From Candidatus Tectimicrobiota bacterium (GTDB lineage: Bacteria; JACPUC01), in contig JACPUC010000016.1 in NCBI GenBank assembly GCA_016192455.1, positions 16,305-80,304 of the forward strand: DNA of 64,000 bases. The letters run 5' to 3'. Shown piece after piece: positions 20,169-28,917 of this stretch. Every line of letters starts with the position of its first letter. Position 1 is the first letter of the stretch. The notes below the pieces were generated by a model. It had not been told where the DNA came from, searched no databases, and saw only the letters and a program-made list of their open reading frames with translations. A program made the translations under genes and the position numbers.

Positions 20169-21791
20169 GTGGCGCGCTGCACCCTGGTGCCGCCCGCGCC
20201 GGCGGTCCGTCCTTTCGCCCCGCTCTGGAGCCTCGAGCGCTCCCGTGCCGCTGACGATGTGGGGGAAAGCCAGGTGCGCCCTGGTCGCCAGAACCAGCGC
20301 CGGTTCCTCGGCTGCGTGTGCCTCGCCGGCTGGTTTCCATGCTCCCTCCTCAACCTTCCTCGGCGCCGCTGGCACGTCCGCCGGCGGCTGACGCCACGCA
20401 CCGTAGCGTCACCCCTGCGAGCCCTTGGAACCTGCCTCGCCGTCGCCGCCTTGCTGGGGCTGGGGATGTCGCCGCCGCTCGCCGCCCAGCCTCCGCCGCA
20501 CGTCTCCCTCTATCGCCCGCTTGCCCCCACCCCCTTCAATGCTCTCCTCGATGCCCTCGTCGCCAAGCTCCGCGAGCGCGGCATGACGGTCCGCGAGGAG
20601 CGCCTGCCTCCTGCGCCGCAGCCTGATCCTCGGGGCGCGCCTCTCGCCGCGGAGCCACCGGATCGCCCCGCGGGGGAAGCCCCCGCAGCGGCGCCCGGCC
20701 AGCCCCCCGGCGTGTTCCTGGTCCTTGGGCTGGAACTGGCGGGGAGGCTGGCAAGCCCAGCATCCCAGCCGCTCCTCGTGTTGAGCGAGAACTGCGCGAA
20801 CGGCGCTACGCTGCCCGACTGGCTGCGCCAGCGCCGGGGCCCGACCCAAATCTACTGCCTGGCCCTCTCCACCCAGCAGTGGCTTCTGCCGCTGCGCCGC
20901 CTGCTGCCGCAGGGGAGCCGCCTGGGCCTCATCGCGCTGGAGGCGCCGCCCCCCGCGCCGTCCCCCGCGGCTCCCGGACCGCCGCCGACCGTGCTGGACG
21001 GCAGTCTCGCCGCGCTCGGCGCCGAGCTGGCAACTCTTGGCGTGCAGCTCATCACCCAGGGGGTGCCGAGCCCCGACGCCGTGCCAGCGGCTCTGCGACT
21101 CGCGCGACCCCGCATCGACGCCCTCTGGGTGCCGCCCCGCAGTATCCTCCTGCGCGCCGAGTACATCCCGGAAATCCTGCGCTTCAGTCTCGAGGAACGC
21201 CTGCCGGTCTTCGTCCCAACGCAGAGTCTCGTGCGCGCCGGCTACCTCGCCGCCGCCGAGGTCGACGAGACGGCGCTCCTGGAGAACCTGCTCCAAACCG
21301 TCGCGCGGCTCGGCGGTGCGCAACCAGCCGAGCCGCCCGGGCCGACCCCCGCCCCCGCCCCTGCCCGCTACGCCGTGAACGTGGAGACGGCGCGCCGGCT
21401 GGGGCTGCGCGTCCACGCCGAGGAACTGCGCTGGGCGCACGCCGTCTTTCCCTTCCCCTTCGAGGTGCAGGACCTCCTGGATCGTTATGCCGAGGCCTTT
21501 CAGCGCGAGGACGCGCGCCGCTACGAGGCCGCCTTCTGGGAGCCGACGGCGCGTCAGCTCAAGGGCTTTGATCGGTTGATGCGCACCGCGCGCAATATCC
21601 AGGTGGAGTTTGAGACCCAACGGGTGGAGTACACCGAGGGAGCGGCGCGCATGCAGATCCACGTCGTTCAGATCTTCACCTTCATCGATGAGATGTCGGG
21701 ACGCCAGGTGTCGCTCCGCGCGCCCTTTCAGTTCCAGCTCGAACGCCGGCAGAACGAGTGGCGCATCACCGGCATGCAGCAAGGCGGGTAG
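20169..21791 (+). CDS. Secreted ABC_sub_bind (TrpX-like) plus NTF2-like fusion protein
   Basis: 540 residues from a GTG with GAGG five bases upstream. No better start exists before the signal peptide-like helix (LGTCLAVAALLGLGMSPPLA, about 87-106), so the N-terminus is uncertain. Residues about 112-420 follow the ABC_sub_bind (PF04392-type) pattern: paired Rossmann-like halves, IDALWVPPRSILLRAEYIPE, RLPVFVPTQSLVRAGYLAA, and the family's end motif YAVNVETARRLGLRV. Residues about 435-540 are an NTF2/SnoaL-like domain (DLLDRYAEAFQREDARRYEA ... NEWRITGMQQ). There is no permease or ATPase beside it. It ends 5 bases before the PP2C phosphatase gene, so I infer a periplasmic signal-input role and not transport. 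Confidence 0.72.
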   Translation: MARCTLVPPAPAVRPFAPLWSLERSRAADDVGESQVRPGRQNQRRFLGCVCLAGWFPCSLLNLPRRRWHVRRRLTPRTVASPLRALGTCLAVAALLGLGMSPPLAAQPPPHVSLYRPLAPTPFNALLDALVAKLRERGMTVREERLPPAPQPDPRGAPLAAEPPDRPAGEAPAAAPGQPPGVFLVLGLELAGRLASPASQPLLVLSENCANGATLPDWLRQRRGPTQIYCLALSTQQWLLPLRRLLPQGSRLGLIALEAPPPAPSPAAPGPPPTVLDGSLAALGAELATLGVQLITQGVPSPDAVPAALRLARPRIDALWVPPRSILLRAEYIPEILRFSLEERLPVFVPTQSLVRAGYLAAAEVDETALLENLLQTVARLGGAQPAEPPGPTPAPAPARYAVNVETARRLGLRVHAEELRWAHAVFPFPFEVQDLLDRYAEAFQREDARRYEAAFWEPTARQLKGFDRLMRTARNIQVEFETQRVEYTEGAARMQIHVVQIFTFIDEMSGRQVSLRAPFQFQLERRQNEWRITGMQQGG

Positions 21792-21796
21792 GTGGC

Positions 21797-23782
21797 ATGA
21801 GCTTGCGTACGCTCGGCATTCAAGGCAAGCTCCTGAGCTTCTTCCTGGTGGTGATCATCATCCCGCTGCCACTGCTGGCGAGCGTTGTCTATTGGCGCAG
21901 CAGCGGCGTGGTGAAAGGCCAGGTGCTGGAGCAGCTTGCCTGGATCGCCGGCGAGATGACCGGCAAGGTCGGCAGCGCGCTCTTCACCGCCGGGGAGCAG
22001 GCGCGCCTCCTCGCCAACCTGCCCGACATCCGCAACTACCTACGCGCCCGCGCCTTCGGCCTGCAGGAAGACCTGGCGCGTCAACAGGCGAGCCTGCGAG
22101 AGTACTTCGAGCAGTTCCTGCTGGATCATCCGCGCTTCAGCCACGTCGGCTTCCTCGACGACCGCGGCGGCGCCGTGGCGGCCGCCCCCGCGAGCTGGAG
22201 CGCCGCCGCGCAGCGCGCCGCAGGGGACGAGGAGGCCTTGGCGCTGACCCCGCAACGGGCCACGCGGCGCGTGCTGGCGCCAGCTCAGACTGGGGGGGAG
22301 CCGTTGGTGCGCTTCGTCGTGCCGGTGCAACGTGAGGAGGCCCGCGGCCTGGGCACCGAAGCCGCAAGAGCGGCCCAGGAGCTCCTCGGCAGCTTCCAGG
22401 CCCCCGAGGGCGTGCTCGTCTTGGACATGAACCTCACTGAGCTGCGCAGCATCTTCGCCAGCCTGCGGATCGGGTCGCGCGGGCGGGCGTTCCTCCTGGA
22501 CGCCCGGGGAGGGGTGCTGGCAGGGGGTGATGAGCTGAACCGCCTGAACTTTGCCAGCCGCGCCCCCGCCGATCTGGCCTCGCTGCTCGGACGAATTGTC
22601 GGCGGCATCTCCGGCACCGGCGAGTACGCCTGCTTGGAAACGACCTGCCTCGTCGCCTTCGCGACCCTCACCCAGGAGGGCTGGAAAGCGACCGTGGTGG
22701 CGCCGCAGGCGGACTTCACCCGCTGGGTGGACGAGATGCGCACCCTCACGATCATCTTCACGGCGCTCATCTTCGTGGCCGCGGTGCTGGCCGCGGTGCT
22801 CTTCACCCGGCAGATTTCCGGTCCCCTCCAGGAACTCGATGCCGCCGCCCGCAGAGTTGCCGCGGGTGACTTCTCGGTGCGCGTCAACCTGGCGCGCCGG
22901 GACGAGATCGGCCGCCTCGCCGAGACCTTTGAGAGCATGACGAAACGTCTGCGCGACTACATGGTGGAGATGGAGGAGAAGCAGCGCCTGCAGCAGGAAC
23001 TGAGCATCGCCCGGTCGATCCAGGCCAGTTTGCTGCCGCAGCATCCGCCGCGCCTTCCCCGGCTCGACCTGCAAGCCCTCTCCCTGCCGGCCCGCGAGGT
23101 TGGCGGCGACTACTACGATTTCTTCCACCGCCAGGCCGGCCGGCCGAACGAGCGCCTGGGGCTGGCCATCGGCGACGCCTCCGGCAAGGGGGTGCCGGCC
23201 TCCCTGCTGATCTCGATGACGCGCAGCCTCCTGCGCTCGCAGGTGGAGGTCTCCACCTCGCCCGGCGAGGCGGTGGCGGCGGTGAACCGCCTCCTCTTCG
23301 AGGACTGCGTGGGGTTTCGCAACTTCGTCAGCATCTTCTACGCCGAGTTTGAGCCGGCCTCGTTGACCTTGCGCTGCGCCAACGCCGGCCAGCTCTTCCC
23401 TCTGTACTGCCGGGGGCGCGATCGTCATATTGAGTTCCTGACGCTGCCCGGCACGCCCCTTGGGGTGCGCAGCGATGCGCAGTTCCCCGAGGCCACCCTG
23501 GTTCTGGAGCCGGAGGACGTCCTCGTCCTCTATACTGATGGCATCGTGGAGGCGATGGACGAGCGGCGCCGCATGTACAGCTTCGACCGCCTGCAGCGCA
23601 CCATCCAGCGCCTGGCGGCGGGTTCGGCCAGAGCCATCATCGATGCCATCATCGAAGACGTGACAAAGTTTTGCGGCGGCGAGGCGCCGAATGATGATAT
23701 GACCCTCATCGTCATGAAGGTCAGGGAGGGCGCGCCGCGCGACGAGGCGCTCTCCGGCACGGAGGCGGGAGCGGAGGGATGA
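21797..23782 (+). CDS. Membrane RsbU-like PP2C phosphatase with periplasmic sensor and HAMP
   Basis: 661 residues. A first membrane helix (LLSFFLVVIIIPLPLLASVV, about 11-30), a periplasmic region of about 280 residues resembling a Cache-type sensor, a second helix (IIFTALIFVAAVLAAVLF, about 316-333), a HAMP domain (LQELDAAARRVAAGDFSVRV), a coiled coil (MEEKQRLQQELSIARSIQAS) and a SpoIIE/PP2C domain. Metal-binding motifs are REVGGDYYDFF, AIGDASGKGVPASL, LVLYTDGIVEA and APNDDMTLIVMKV. The start is the ATG after GGTAGGTGGC. It should dephosphorylate the STAS protein of the operon when a periplasmic signal is sensed. The next gene overlaps its end by 4 bases. Confidence 0.88.
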   Translation: MSLRTLGIQGKLLSFFLVVIIIPLPLLASVVYWRSSGVVKGQVLEQLAWIAGEMTGKVGSALFTAGEQARLLANLPDIRNYLRARAFGLQEDLARQQASLREYFEQFLLDHPRFSHVGFLDDRGGAVAAAPASWSAAAQRAAGDEEALALTPQRATRRVLAPAQTGGEPLVRFVVPVQREEARGLGTEAARAAQELLGSFQAPEGVLVLDMNLTELRSIFASLRIGSRGRAFLLDARGGVLAGGDELNRLNFASRAPADLASLLGRIVGGISGTGEYACLETTCLVAFATLTQEGWKATVVAPQADFTRWVDEMRTLTIIFTALIFVAAVLAAVLFTRQISGPLQELDAAARRVAAGDFSVRVNLARRDEIGRLAETFESMTKRLRDYMVEMEEKQRLQQELSIARSIQASLLPQHPPRLPRLDLQALSLPAREVGGDYYDFFHRQAGRPNERLGLAIGDASGKGVPASLLISMTRSLLRSQVEVSTSPGEAVAAVNRLLFEDCVGFRNFVSIFYAEFEPASLTLRCANAGQLFPLYCRGRDRHIEFLTLPGTPLGVRSDAQFPEATLVLEPEDVLVLYTDGIVEAMDERRRMYSFDRLQRTIQRLAAGSARAIIDAIIEDVTKFCGGEAPNDDMTLIVMKVREGAPRDEALSGTEAGAEG

Positions 23783-24894
23783 TGCGGCGCCGTCGTCCAG
23801 GCAGCAAGGCGCGTTGGCTGCTCCGCCTCCTGGCGCTGCTTGGGGCCGCGGCGGTAGTGTGGGCGGCGCCGCGGCAGGCCCCTGGGCAGGACCTCTTCGG
23901 CGACCTCCTCATCTTTCGCCCGCAGGCGCAGATTGATCAGGTGCGGCGGGGCATCTCGCGGGGCATCTCGCGCATCCCCTTCAGCTCCACACCCGGCGGC
24001 TTCGTCTTCCGCTTCAATCCCGAGTTGGGCATTCCGCAGCCCGTCTCCGAGAGCCTCGGGCCCTCATTCGTGGAACGCGCCCCGACCCTCGGCCGGGGCA
24101 TCATCTCGGCTGGCATCTCGGTCACGCACCTGAACTTCGACCTCCTCGAAGGCGTGGACCTGGACGACCTCTTCGACGCCACGGTGGTGGAGCAACCGGG
24201 CGGCCTGCTGACGATCACGCGTCGGCAGGACGTCAACCTCAAGCTAGAGCAGACGCTGCTGGCGGTCAGCGGCTTCTATGGCTTGAGCGAGCGCTTCGAC
24301 CTCGGGATCGTCGTGCCGTTCGTCTCCAATCGCCTGCGCGCCGTGTCAAGCATCTCCGGAACGCGCCAGCTCGCGGGGGGAGAGCCCCGTCCCCTCCCCG
24401 CCACGGTGACCGCGAGCACCTTGAACGAACAGGGGCTGGGGGATGTGCTCCTGCGGGCCAAGTATTTCTTCGCGGAGTCCCGCTTCCCGTTCGAGTTTGC
24501 CGTTGCGCTCGACCTCAAGCTGCCAACCGGCGATGAAGAGCGACTCCTTGGCAACGGCGATCTTGAGGTGCGCCCCCTGACGATCGCCTCGCGCTCGTTC
24601 GGTCCCTTCACCCCGCACCTCAACCTGGGCGCCATCCTGAACACGCGCAGCAGCGAAGGGAGCGGGTTCTTCTACGGTGCGGGCGCGGACGTGCGCCTCC
24701 TGTCGAGGCTGACGGCATCCGTCGAGTACTTCGCCCAGACGGATGAGGAGGACACCATCGCCGACCTTGCCCTGGGCCTGAAATGGAACCCTTGGAAGCG
24801 CCTGGTGCTGCGTGGCAGCCTGCGCTGGAGCGTCAACGAGGACGGGCTGCGCGACCGTCTCACCCCAACGTTCGGTATCGAGGCGAGCTTTTGA
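23779..24894 (+). CDS. Outer-membrane beta-barrel protein
   Basis: 371 residues. A signal peptide (RWLLRLLALLGAAAVVWAAP) is followed by alternating strands ending in aromatic residues and a C-terminal phenylalanine (TPTFGIEASF), the hallmark of outer-membrane barrels. The segment RFDLGIVVPFVSNRL ... GLGDVLLRAKYFFAE resembles the MetA-pathway-of-phenol-degradation type of putative transporter family. The ATG overlaps the stop of the phosphatase gene by 4 bases, so translation is coupled. It is the last gene of the signalling operon and could let a ligand into the periplasm or report on the envelope. Function within the family is poorly known. Confidence 0.72.
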   Translation: MMRRRRPGSKARWLLRLLALLGAAAVVWAAPRQAPGQDLFGDLLIFRPQAQIDQVRRGISRGISRIPFSSTPGGFVFRFNPELGIPQPVSESLGPSFVERAPTLGRGIISAGISVTHLNFDLLEGVDLDDLFDATVVEQPGGLLTITRRQDVNLKLEQTLLAVSGFYGLSERFDLGIVVPFVSNRLRAVSSISGTRQLAGGEPRPLPATVTASTLNEQGLGDVLLRAKYFFAESRFPFEFAVALDLKLPTGDEERLLGNGDLEVRPLTIASRSFGPFTPHLNLGAILNTRSSEGSGFFYGAGADVRLLSRLTASVEYFAQTDEEDTIADLALGLKWNPWKRLVLRGSLRWSVNEDGLRDRLTPTFGIEASF

Positions 24895-25034
24895 GGGCGG
24901 AGGCAGACGCGGCAGGAGTGCGGCTCGGCAGGGCCGGGGGGATGGGGGCGCGGGAGAAGGGGTGCGGCGTCTTGCGGCAGCGGGATCATCGCGCCACTGG
25001 CCGTCAAGTCGCAGCGGCGCGTTGCGAGGCGAGC

Positions 25035-25223
25035 CTAGTTTCCGAGATAGGCCTTGAGCTGATCAACGACGGCGTCGAGAGAGCTCACGGTCCGCCACAT
25101 CCAGCGGCCAGCCCCTTCATCCCAGAAGCTGAGGATGTAGCCTTCGGCGCCCGGCTCAACGCGAATCTCCTTCCGCGGATGGCCGGGCTTCTTCGTCGTG
25201 GCAGCGGGAGAGGTCTCCGTCAT
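25035..25223 (-). CDS. Small conserved-looking protein, function unknown
   Basis: 62 residues: a charged, Pro/Lys-rich start (TKKPGHPRKEI), a compact core GYILSFWDEGAGRWMWRTVS and an amphipathic helix DAVVDQLKAYLGN. GAGGA lies eight bases before the ATG. Composition and codon use look normal for a real gene. It does not carry a domain I can name. It lies before the dapB end on the same strand but is separated from it by about 190 bases on its upstream side. Confidence 0.6.
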   Translation of the reverse strand: MTETSPAATTKKPGHPRKEIRVEPGAEGYILSFWDEGAGRWMWRTVSSLDAVVDQLKAYLGN

Positions 25224-25410
25224 GGCGCCGTCCTCATCGCGGCTAGAGGGTGGAAGGGTACGCGAGCATCGTGGCAGCTTACGGCAAACAGAGCACCCCC
25301 CCGCGCTGAATGCGCCTGGTCACGGTACGGGGAAGCCGTGGCGCGAGGCGGCCGCACCGGCGCTCCGTCCCCTGCGCCGAGGGGTGGGGCCGCCTCCGGT
25401 GTGCTGGGGC

Positions 25411-26232
25411 TCAGAGCCCCAGGACATCCTTCATCGAGTACAGGCCCACCGGCTGCTGAACGAGCCAGCGCACCGCCCGCAGCGCCCCATGGGCAAAGGT
25501 GTCGCGGCTGTGCGCCCGATGCGTGACCTCCAAGCGTTCACCCTGACCGATGAAGTAGACCGTGTGGTCGCCCGCCACATCGCCGCCGCGCAGCGCCATG
25601 AGGCCGATCTCCGCCTCGGTGCGCGCCCCCACCATCCCCTGCCGGCCACACACCGCCACGTCACGGTAGCTGCGCCCGGCGGCGGCGGCGAGAATCTCTC
25701 CCAGGCGGACGGCGGTGCCGCTGGGGGCATCCTTCTTCATGCGGTGGTGCATCTCGAGCACTTCGAGGTCGAACCCTGGTCCCAGCAGCCGCGCCATCCG
25801 TTCGACAATGCTGAAGAGGACGTTCACCCCGACGCTCATGTTCGGAGCGACGAGGCAGCGCGTGGCGCGTCCCAGCTCGGTCAGCTCCCGCTGCTGGGCC
25901 TCGTTGTACCCGGTGGTGCCGAGCACGGCGGCCAGCTTTGCCCGCACCGCGATCCGCAGGTGCTCGAGCGTGGCCGCCGGCACGGAGAACTCGAGCAGCA
26001 CATCCCCCTGCCCGGCGGCGGCCTGCAGGTCACTCGACAGGGGGACCTTCAGGACGCCGACGCCGGCCTCCTCCCCCGCATCACGCCCCAGCGCGCCGTG
26101 CCCGGCATGCTCGATCGCCCCGGCCAGGACGAGATCGGGAGCCTCGGCAATGAGCTGGATGAGGCGTTTCCCCATGCGGCCCGCCGCACCCGCCACGATG
26201 ACCCGGAGAGGGTCACGACCTGCAGCAACCAT
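25411..26232 (-). CDS. dapB: 4-hydroxy-tetrahydrodipicolinate reductase
   Basis: 273 residues. The dinucleotide-binding motif is VIVAGAAGRMGKRL (11-24), followed by VLLEFSVPAATLEHL, VLGTTGYNE, and the catalytic region LEMHHRMKKDAPSGTAVRLG with the conserved His pair and Lys. It reduces the DapA product on the way to meso-diaminopimelate and lysine in the cytoplasm. I chose the ATG with GGGAG six to seven bases upstream, 12 codons inside the longest frame. It follows dapA by about 70 bases on the same strand, so the pair is probably one operon. Confidence 0.95.
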   Translation of the reverse strand: MVAAGRDPLRVIVAGAAGRMGKRLIQLIAEAPDLVLAGAIEHAGHGALGRDAGEEAGVGVLKVPLSSDLQAAAGQGDVLLEFSVPAATLEHLRIAVRAKLAAVLGTTGYNEAQQRELTELGRATRCLVAPNMSVGVNVLFSIVERMARLLGPGFDLEVLEMHHRMKKDAPSGTAVRLGEILAAAAGRSYRDVAVCGRQGMVGARTEAEIGLMALRGGDVAGDHTVYFIGQGERLEVTHRAHSRDTFAHGALRAVRWLVQQPVGLYSMKDVLGL

Positions 26233-26301
26233 TGTGCGCTCCCAGGAAGAAGCGCCGGCCCGACTCATCGCCGCGCCGGCGCCTGGTGGAGCACCACGCC
26301 G

Positions 26302-27177
26302 TTAGCTGAGAAGCCCGTACTGCTTCATGACCATCTGCAGGCGTTCCCGGTTCGGCGGCGACATGGGGCAGAGCGGCAGCCGGAACTCCTCGCGGCACAG
26401 CCCCATGAGCGCCGCGGCGGTCTTCACCGGAATCGGGTTCGTCTCCAAGAACATCGCCTCGTTCAGGGGCAGCGCCTTGTAGTGCAGCTCCCGCGCCCGC
26501 GCCAGATCGCCGGCGTTGAAGGCGTTGATCATGCCGGCGATGTCCTGCGGCGCGACGTTCGCGGTCACCGAGATCACCCCCTTCCCGCCCACCGCCAGGG
26601 TCGGCAGGATGGTGAAATCGTCGCCCGAGAGCACCGTCAGCCGATCCTCACACTGCGCGATGATGTCGCTGATCTGTGTGAGGGAGGCGGTGGCTTCCTT
26701 GAGGGCCACGATCGTCTCAATCTCCGCTAAGCGGGCCACGGTGGAGGGGAGCATGTTCACCGAGGTGCGCCCCGGCACGTTGTACGGCACGAGCGGAAAA
26801 TCAACGGCCTTGGCGATGGCGGCGAAATGCCGGTAGAGCCCCTCCTGGGTGGGCTTGTTGTAGTAAGGGGTGATCAAGAGGGCGCCGTCTGCGCCCGAGC
26901 GCTTGGCATGCTTGGTCAGGGAGATCGCCTCATCGGTGGAGTTGGAGCCGGTGCCGGCGAGGACCGGGACGCGCTTGTTCACCTGCTCCACGGCGATCAA
27001 GACAACGCGCTCATGCTCGGCGTGCGACAGCGTTGCCGCCTCGCCCGTGGTGCCGCAGGGCACGATGCCGTGGGTGCCGCTGCCGATCTGCCTTTCGATG
27101 AGGTTGCGGAACGCCGCCTCATCGACCTGGCCGTCTCGGAACGGCGTGATGATGGCCACAAACGAGCCTTCAAACAT
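26302..27177 (-). CDS. dapA: 4-hydroxy-tetrahydrodipicolinate synthase
   Basis: 291 residues, the normal family length. The TIM barrel has GTTGEAATLSHAEHE (about 44-58), AGTGSNSTDEAI, the catalytic tyrosine in LLITPYYNKPTQEGLYRHF, VPYNVPGRTSVNM and the Schiff-base lysine in IVALKEATASL. The enzyme condenses pyruvate with aspartate semialdehyde. The ATG follows AGAGGGGGCTGATC. A near-consensus minus-strand promoter lies about 150 bases upstream (27334-27362). The leader between them has several purine-rich hairpins but does not match a lysine riboswitch that I recognise. Confidence 0.95.
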   Translation of the reverse strand: MFEGSFVAIITPFRDGQVDEAAFRNLIERQIGSGTHGIVPCGTTGEAATLSHAEHERVVLIAVEQVNKRVPVLAGTGSNSTDEAISLTKHAKRSGADGALLITPYYNKPTQEGLYRHFAAIAKAVDFPLVPYNVPGRTSVNMLPSTVARLAEIETIVALKEATASLTQISDIIAQCEDRLTVLSGDDFTILPTLAVGGKGVISVTANVAPQDIAGMINAFNAGDLARARELHYKALPLNEAMFLETNPIPVKTAAALMGLCREEFRLPLCPMSPPNRERLQMVMKQYGLLS

Positions 27178-27333
27178 GATCAGCCCCCTCTTGCTGCGCC
27201 GACGCCCTCGCGCCGGCTTCTCCTCACCTAACCTCCTGGTTCCTCCCCTGTCGCCGAACCCAGGAGGATGTTCGACGCAGGTAACGATGAGCCCCTGACC
27301 AAGGAGACCGTTTCGTTCCGTGAGGTTGGAAGT

Positions 27334-27362
27334 ATTATACGGCGGTGGTCGAGAGCTGTCTA
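27334..27362 (-). promoter_or_regulatory. Sigma-70-type promoter for dapA-dapB
   Basis: On the minus strand TAGACA (27357-27362) and TATAAT (27334-27339) are separated by exactly 17 bases. The start would be near 27327, leaving a leader of about 150 bases before dapA. Confidence 0.65.
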
Positions 27363-27463
27363 GCAACCAGTCAGAAACCAGGCTCGAAATCCTCTCCGCC
27401 AGTCTGGCGCGGCTGCGGGCACGGCGCGGCACAGCGCGACCTGGCGCGGCGCACGACTTTTCC

Positions 27464-27492
27464 TTGACTTTAGCGGGGAGAGAGCCTAGATG
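27464..27492 (+). promoter_or_regulatory. Possible sigma-70 promoter for the thi operon
   Basis: TTGACT (27464-27469), then 17 bases, then TAGATG (27487-27492). The -35 is strong and the -10 weak. The start near 27499 fits the riboswitch that begins about 35 bases later. Confidence 0.5.
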
Positions 27493-27535
27493 AATACCAG
27501 CAAGAGTGCGAGAGTGTGCACGAGCGAGCACGCGC

Positions 27536-27655
27536 GACCCTAGGGGTGTCTCGGAACTGAGAGACTGTCCGCGCATGCCTTCTGCAAAGCGAGGCGTGCG
27601 GGACGGCAACCCTTTGAACCTGAACTGGGTCATACCAGCGTAGGGAAGCGGTTCG
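27536..27655 (+). ncRNA. TPP riboswitch (THI element)
   Basis: The conserved core is present: GACCCTAGGGGTGTCTC at the 5' side, ACTGAGAG in the pyrimidine-sensing arm, and ACCCTTTGAACCTGA followed by CTGGGTCATACCAGCGTAGG in the pyrophosphate-sensing half. A variable P3 extension (about 27566-27600) lies between. It precedes thiS, thiG and thiE and an intrinsic terminator at 27726-27756, so thiamine pyrophosphate should switch off the operon by premature termination. Confidence 0.93.
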
Positions 27656-27725
27656 CGGTCTGCGGCGTTGCGCTCCTTCGCAGGTGCTGCTCAGGTTGTG
27701 AGCCGCGCAGCGAAGCGAGAGCGGG

Positions 27726-27756
27726 ACCGGCTTCCGACGTGAAAGCCGGTTTTTTT
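27726..27756 (+). terminator. Intrinsic terminator of the TPP riboswitch
   Basis: Stem ACCGGCTT / AAGCCGGT with a nine-base loop, followed by seven T. It ends only four bases before the proposed thiS start, so it is the expression platform of the riboswitch. Confidence 0.85.
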
Positions 27757-27760
27757 GTGA

Positions 27761-27994
27761 GTGAACGCGGTGCGCCTGACGATCAATGGCGAGGAACGAA
27801 CCTTCGACGAAGCGCTGACGGTTGCGGAGCTGCTTGCCGCACTGCGGCTTGATCCGCGCGCCAAGGCCGTCGCGGTGAACGCCGAGGTCGTGCCGCGTGG
27901 CCAGTTTTCCACCTGGAGGCTGCGCGCCGACGATCGCGTTGAGATCGTCCAGGCTATCGGGGGAGGATCCTGTTCGTGGAGCATGAACTGCTAA
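27761..27994 (+). CDS. thiS: Sulfur carrier protein ThiS with C-terminal extension
   Basis: 77 residues with the ubiquitin-like ThiS pattern: [50 protein letters not shown]. ThiS normally ends in Gly-Gly, which is activated by ThiF and carries the thiocarboxylate. Here GGG (67-69) is followed by eight residues, SCSWSMNC, before the stop. The tail codons overlap the start of thiG. The GTG start lies right after the terminator, without a clear Shine-Dalgarno sequence. A GTG at 27770 is the alternative. See the findings for the tail. Confidence 0.87.
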   Translation: MNAVRLTINGEERTFDEALTVAELLAALRLDPRAKAVAVNAEVVPRGQFSTWRLRADDRVEIVQAIGGGSCSWSMNC

Positions 27995-28770
27995 ATGATG
28001 AACCGCTGCGCCTGGGGGCGTATTCGTTAACCTCCCGGCTGATCGTGGGAACCGGGAAGTACGCCTCGAACGCCCAGATGAAAGAAGCCATTGAAGCCTC
28101 CGGGGCGCAGATGGTGACGGTGGCGGTGCGGCGCGTCAACCTGGACCGCGGCGATGAGGATTCCCTCCTCAACCACCTCCCCGAGGGGACGATCATCCTG
28201 CCGAACACGGCGGGCTGCTACACGGCGAGGGACGCCATCCTCACGGCGCAGCTTGCGCGCGAGGCCGGGCTCTCCTCGCTGGTGAAGTTGGAGGTGATCG
28301 GCGACGAGCGCACCCTGTTCCCCGACAACGAGCAGCTCCTCGAGGCCACCAAGGAGCTCGTGGCGCAAGGCTTCACGGTGCTGCCGTACACGAACGACGA
28401 CCCGATCATGTCCCGCAAGCTCGAAGAGGCGGGGGCGGCCGCGGTGATGCCGCTGGCGGCCCCCATCGGCTCCGGGCTGGGGATTCGCAACCCCTACAAC
28501 CTGCAGATCATCCTCAACCAGGCGTCAGTGCCGATCATCGTCGACGCCGGGGTCGGCATCGCCTCCGATGCCGCCATCGCCATGGAGCTGGGGGTGGACG
28601 GCGTGCTCATGAACACCGGCATCGCCGGCGCCAAGGACCCTGTCCTCATGGCGCGCGCCATGCGCTGGGCCATCCTGGCGGGGCGCGCCGCCTACAAGGC
28701 CGGCCGCATCCCGAAGAAGCTTTACGCCACGGCCAGCAGTCCCCTCGAAGGGGTCGTGACCGCCAGCTAG
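27976..28770 (+). CDS. thiG: Thiazole synthase
   Basis: 264 residues. The family pattern includes [49 protein letters not shown], the Schiff-base lysine region [35 protein letters not shown] and the phosphate-binding [18 protein letters not shown]. It makes the thiazole phosphate of thiamine from deoxyxylulose phosphate, dehydroglycine/iminoglycine and ThiS thiocarboxylate. The GTG has GGAGG eight to nine bases upstream and overlaps the end of thiS by 19 bases. It is part of the riboswitch-controlled operon. Confidence 0.95.
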   Translation: MEHELLNDEPLRLGAYSLTSRLIVGTGKYASNAQMKEAIEASGAQMVTVAVRRVNLDRGDEDSLLNHLPEGTIILPNTAGCYTARDAILTAQLAREAGLSSLVKLEVIGDERTLFPDNEQLLEATKELVAQGFTVLPYTNDDPIMSRKLEEAGAAAVMPLAAPIGSGLGIRNPYNLQIILNQASVPIIVDAGVGIASDAAIAMELGVDGVLMNTGIAGAKDPVLMARAMRWAILAGRAAYKAGRIPKKLYATASSPLEGVVTAS

Positions 28771-28917
28771 GCTCCATCTTATCGTGGGAACCCCTTGCTT
28801 CCCCATACCCTAATGCGACAGGAGTGAGGAGAAAGGGGAAGGAGCCTTCCCGATGCTCCCCTCTCTCCTTTCGGCTTTCACTTATCTCGCCGCGGCGCGG
28901 CGCACCTCCACGTTCCC

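Noticed and set aside
27178-27327. Lysine riboswitch before dapA
   Set aside because: The leader lacks the conserved five-helix lysine aptamer core (no AGAGG-type 5' core with the matching GGTAGAGG-like partners in order).
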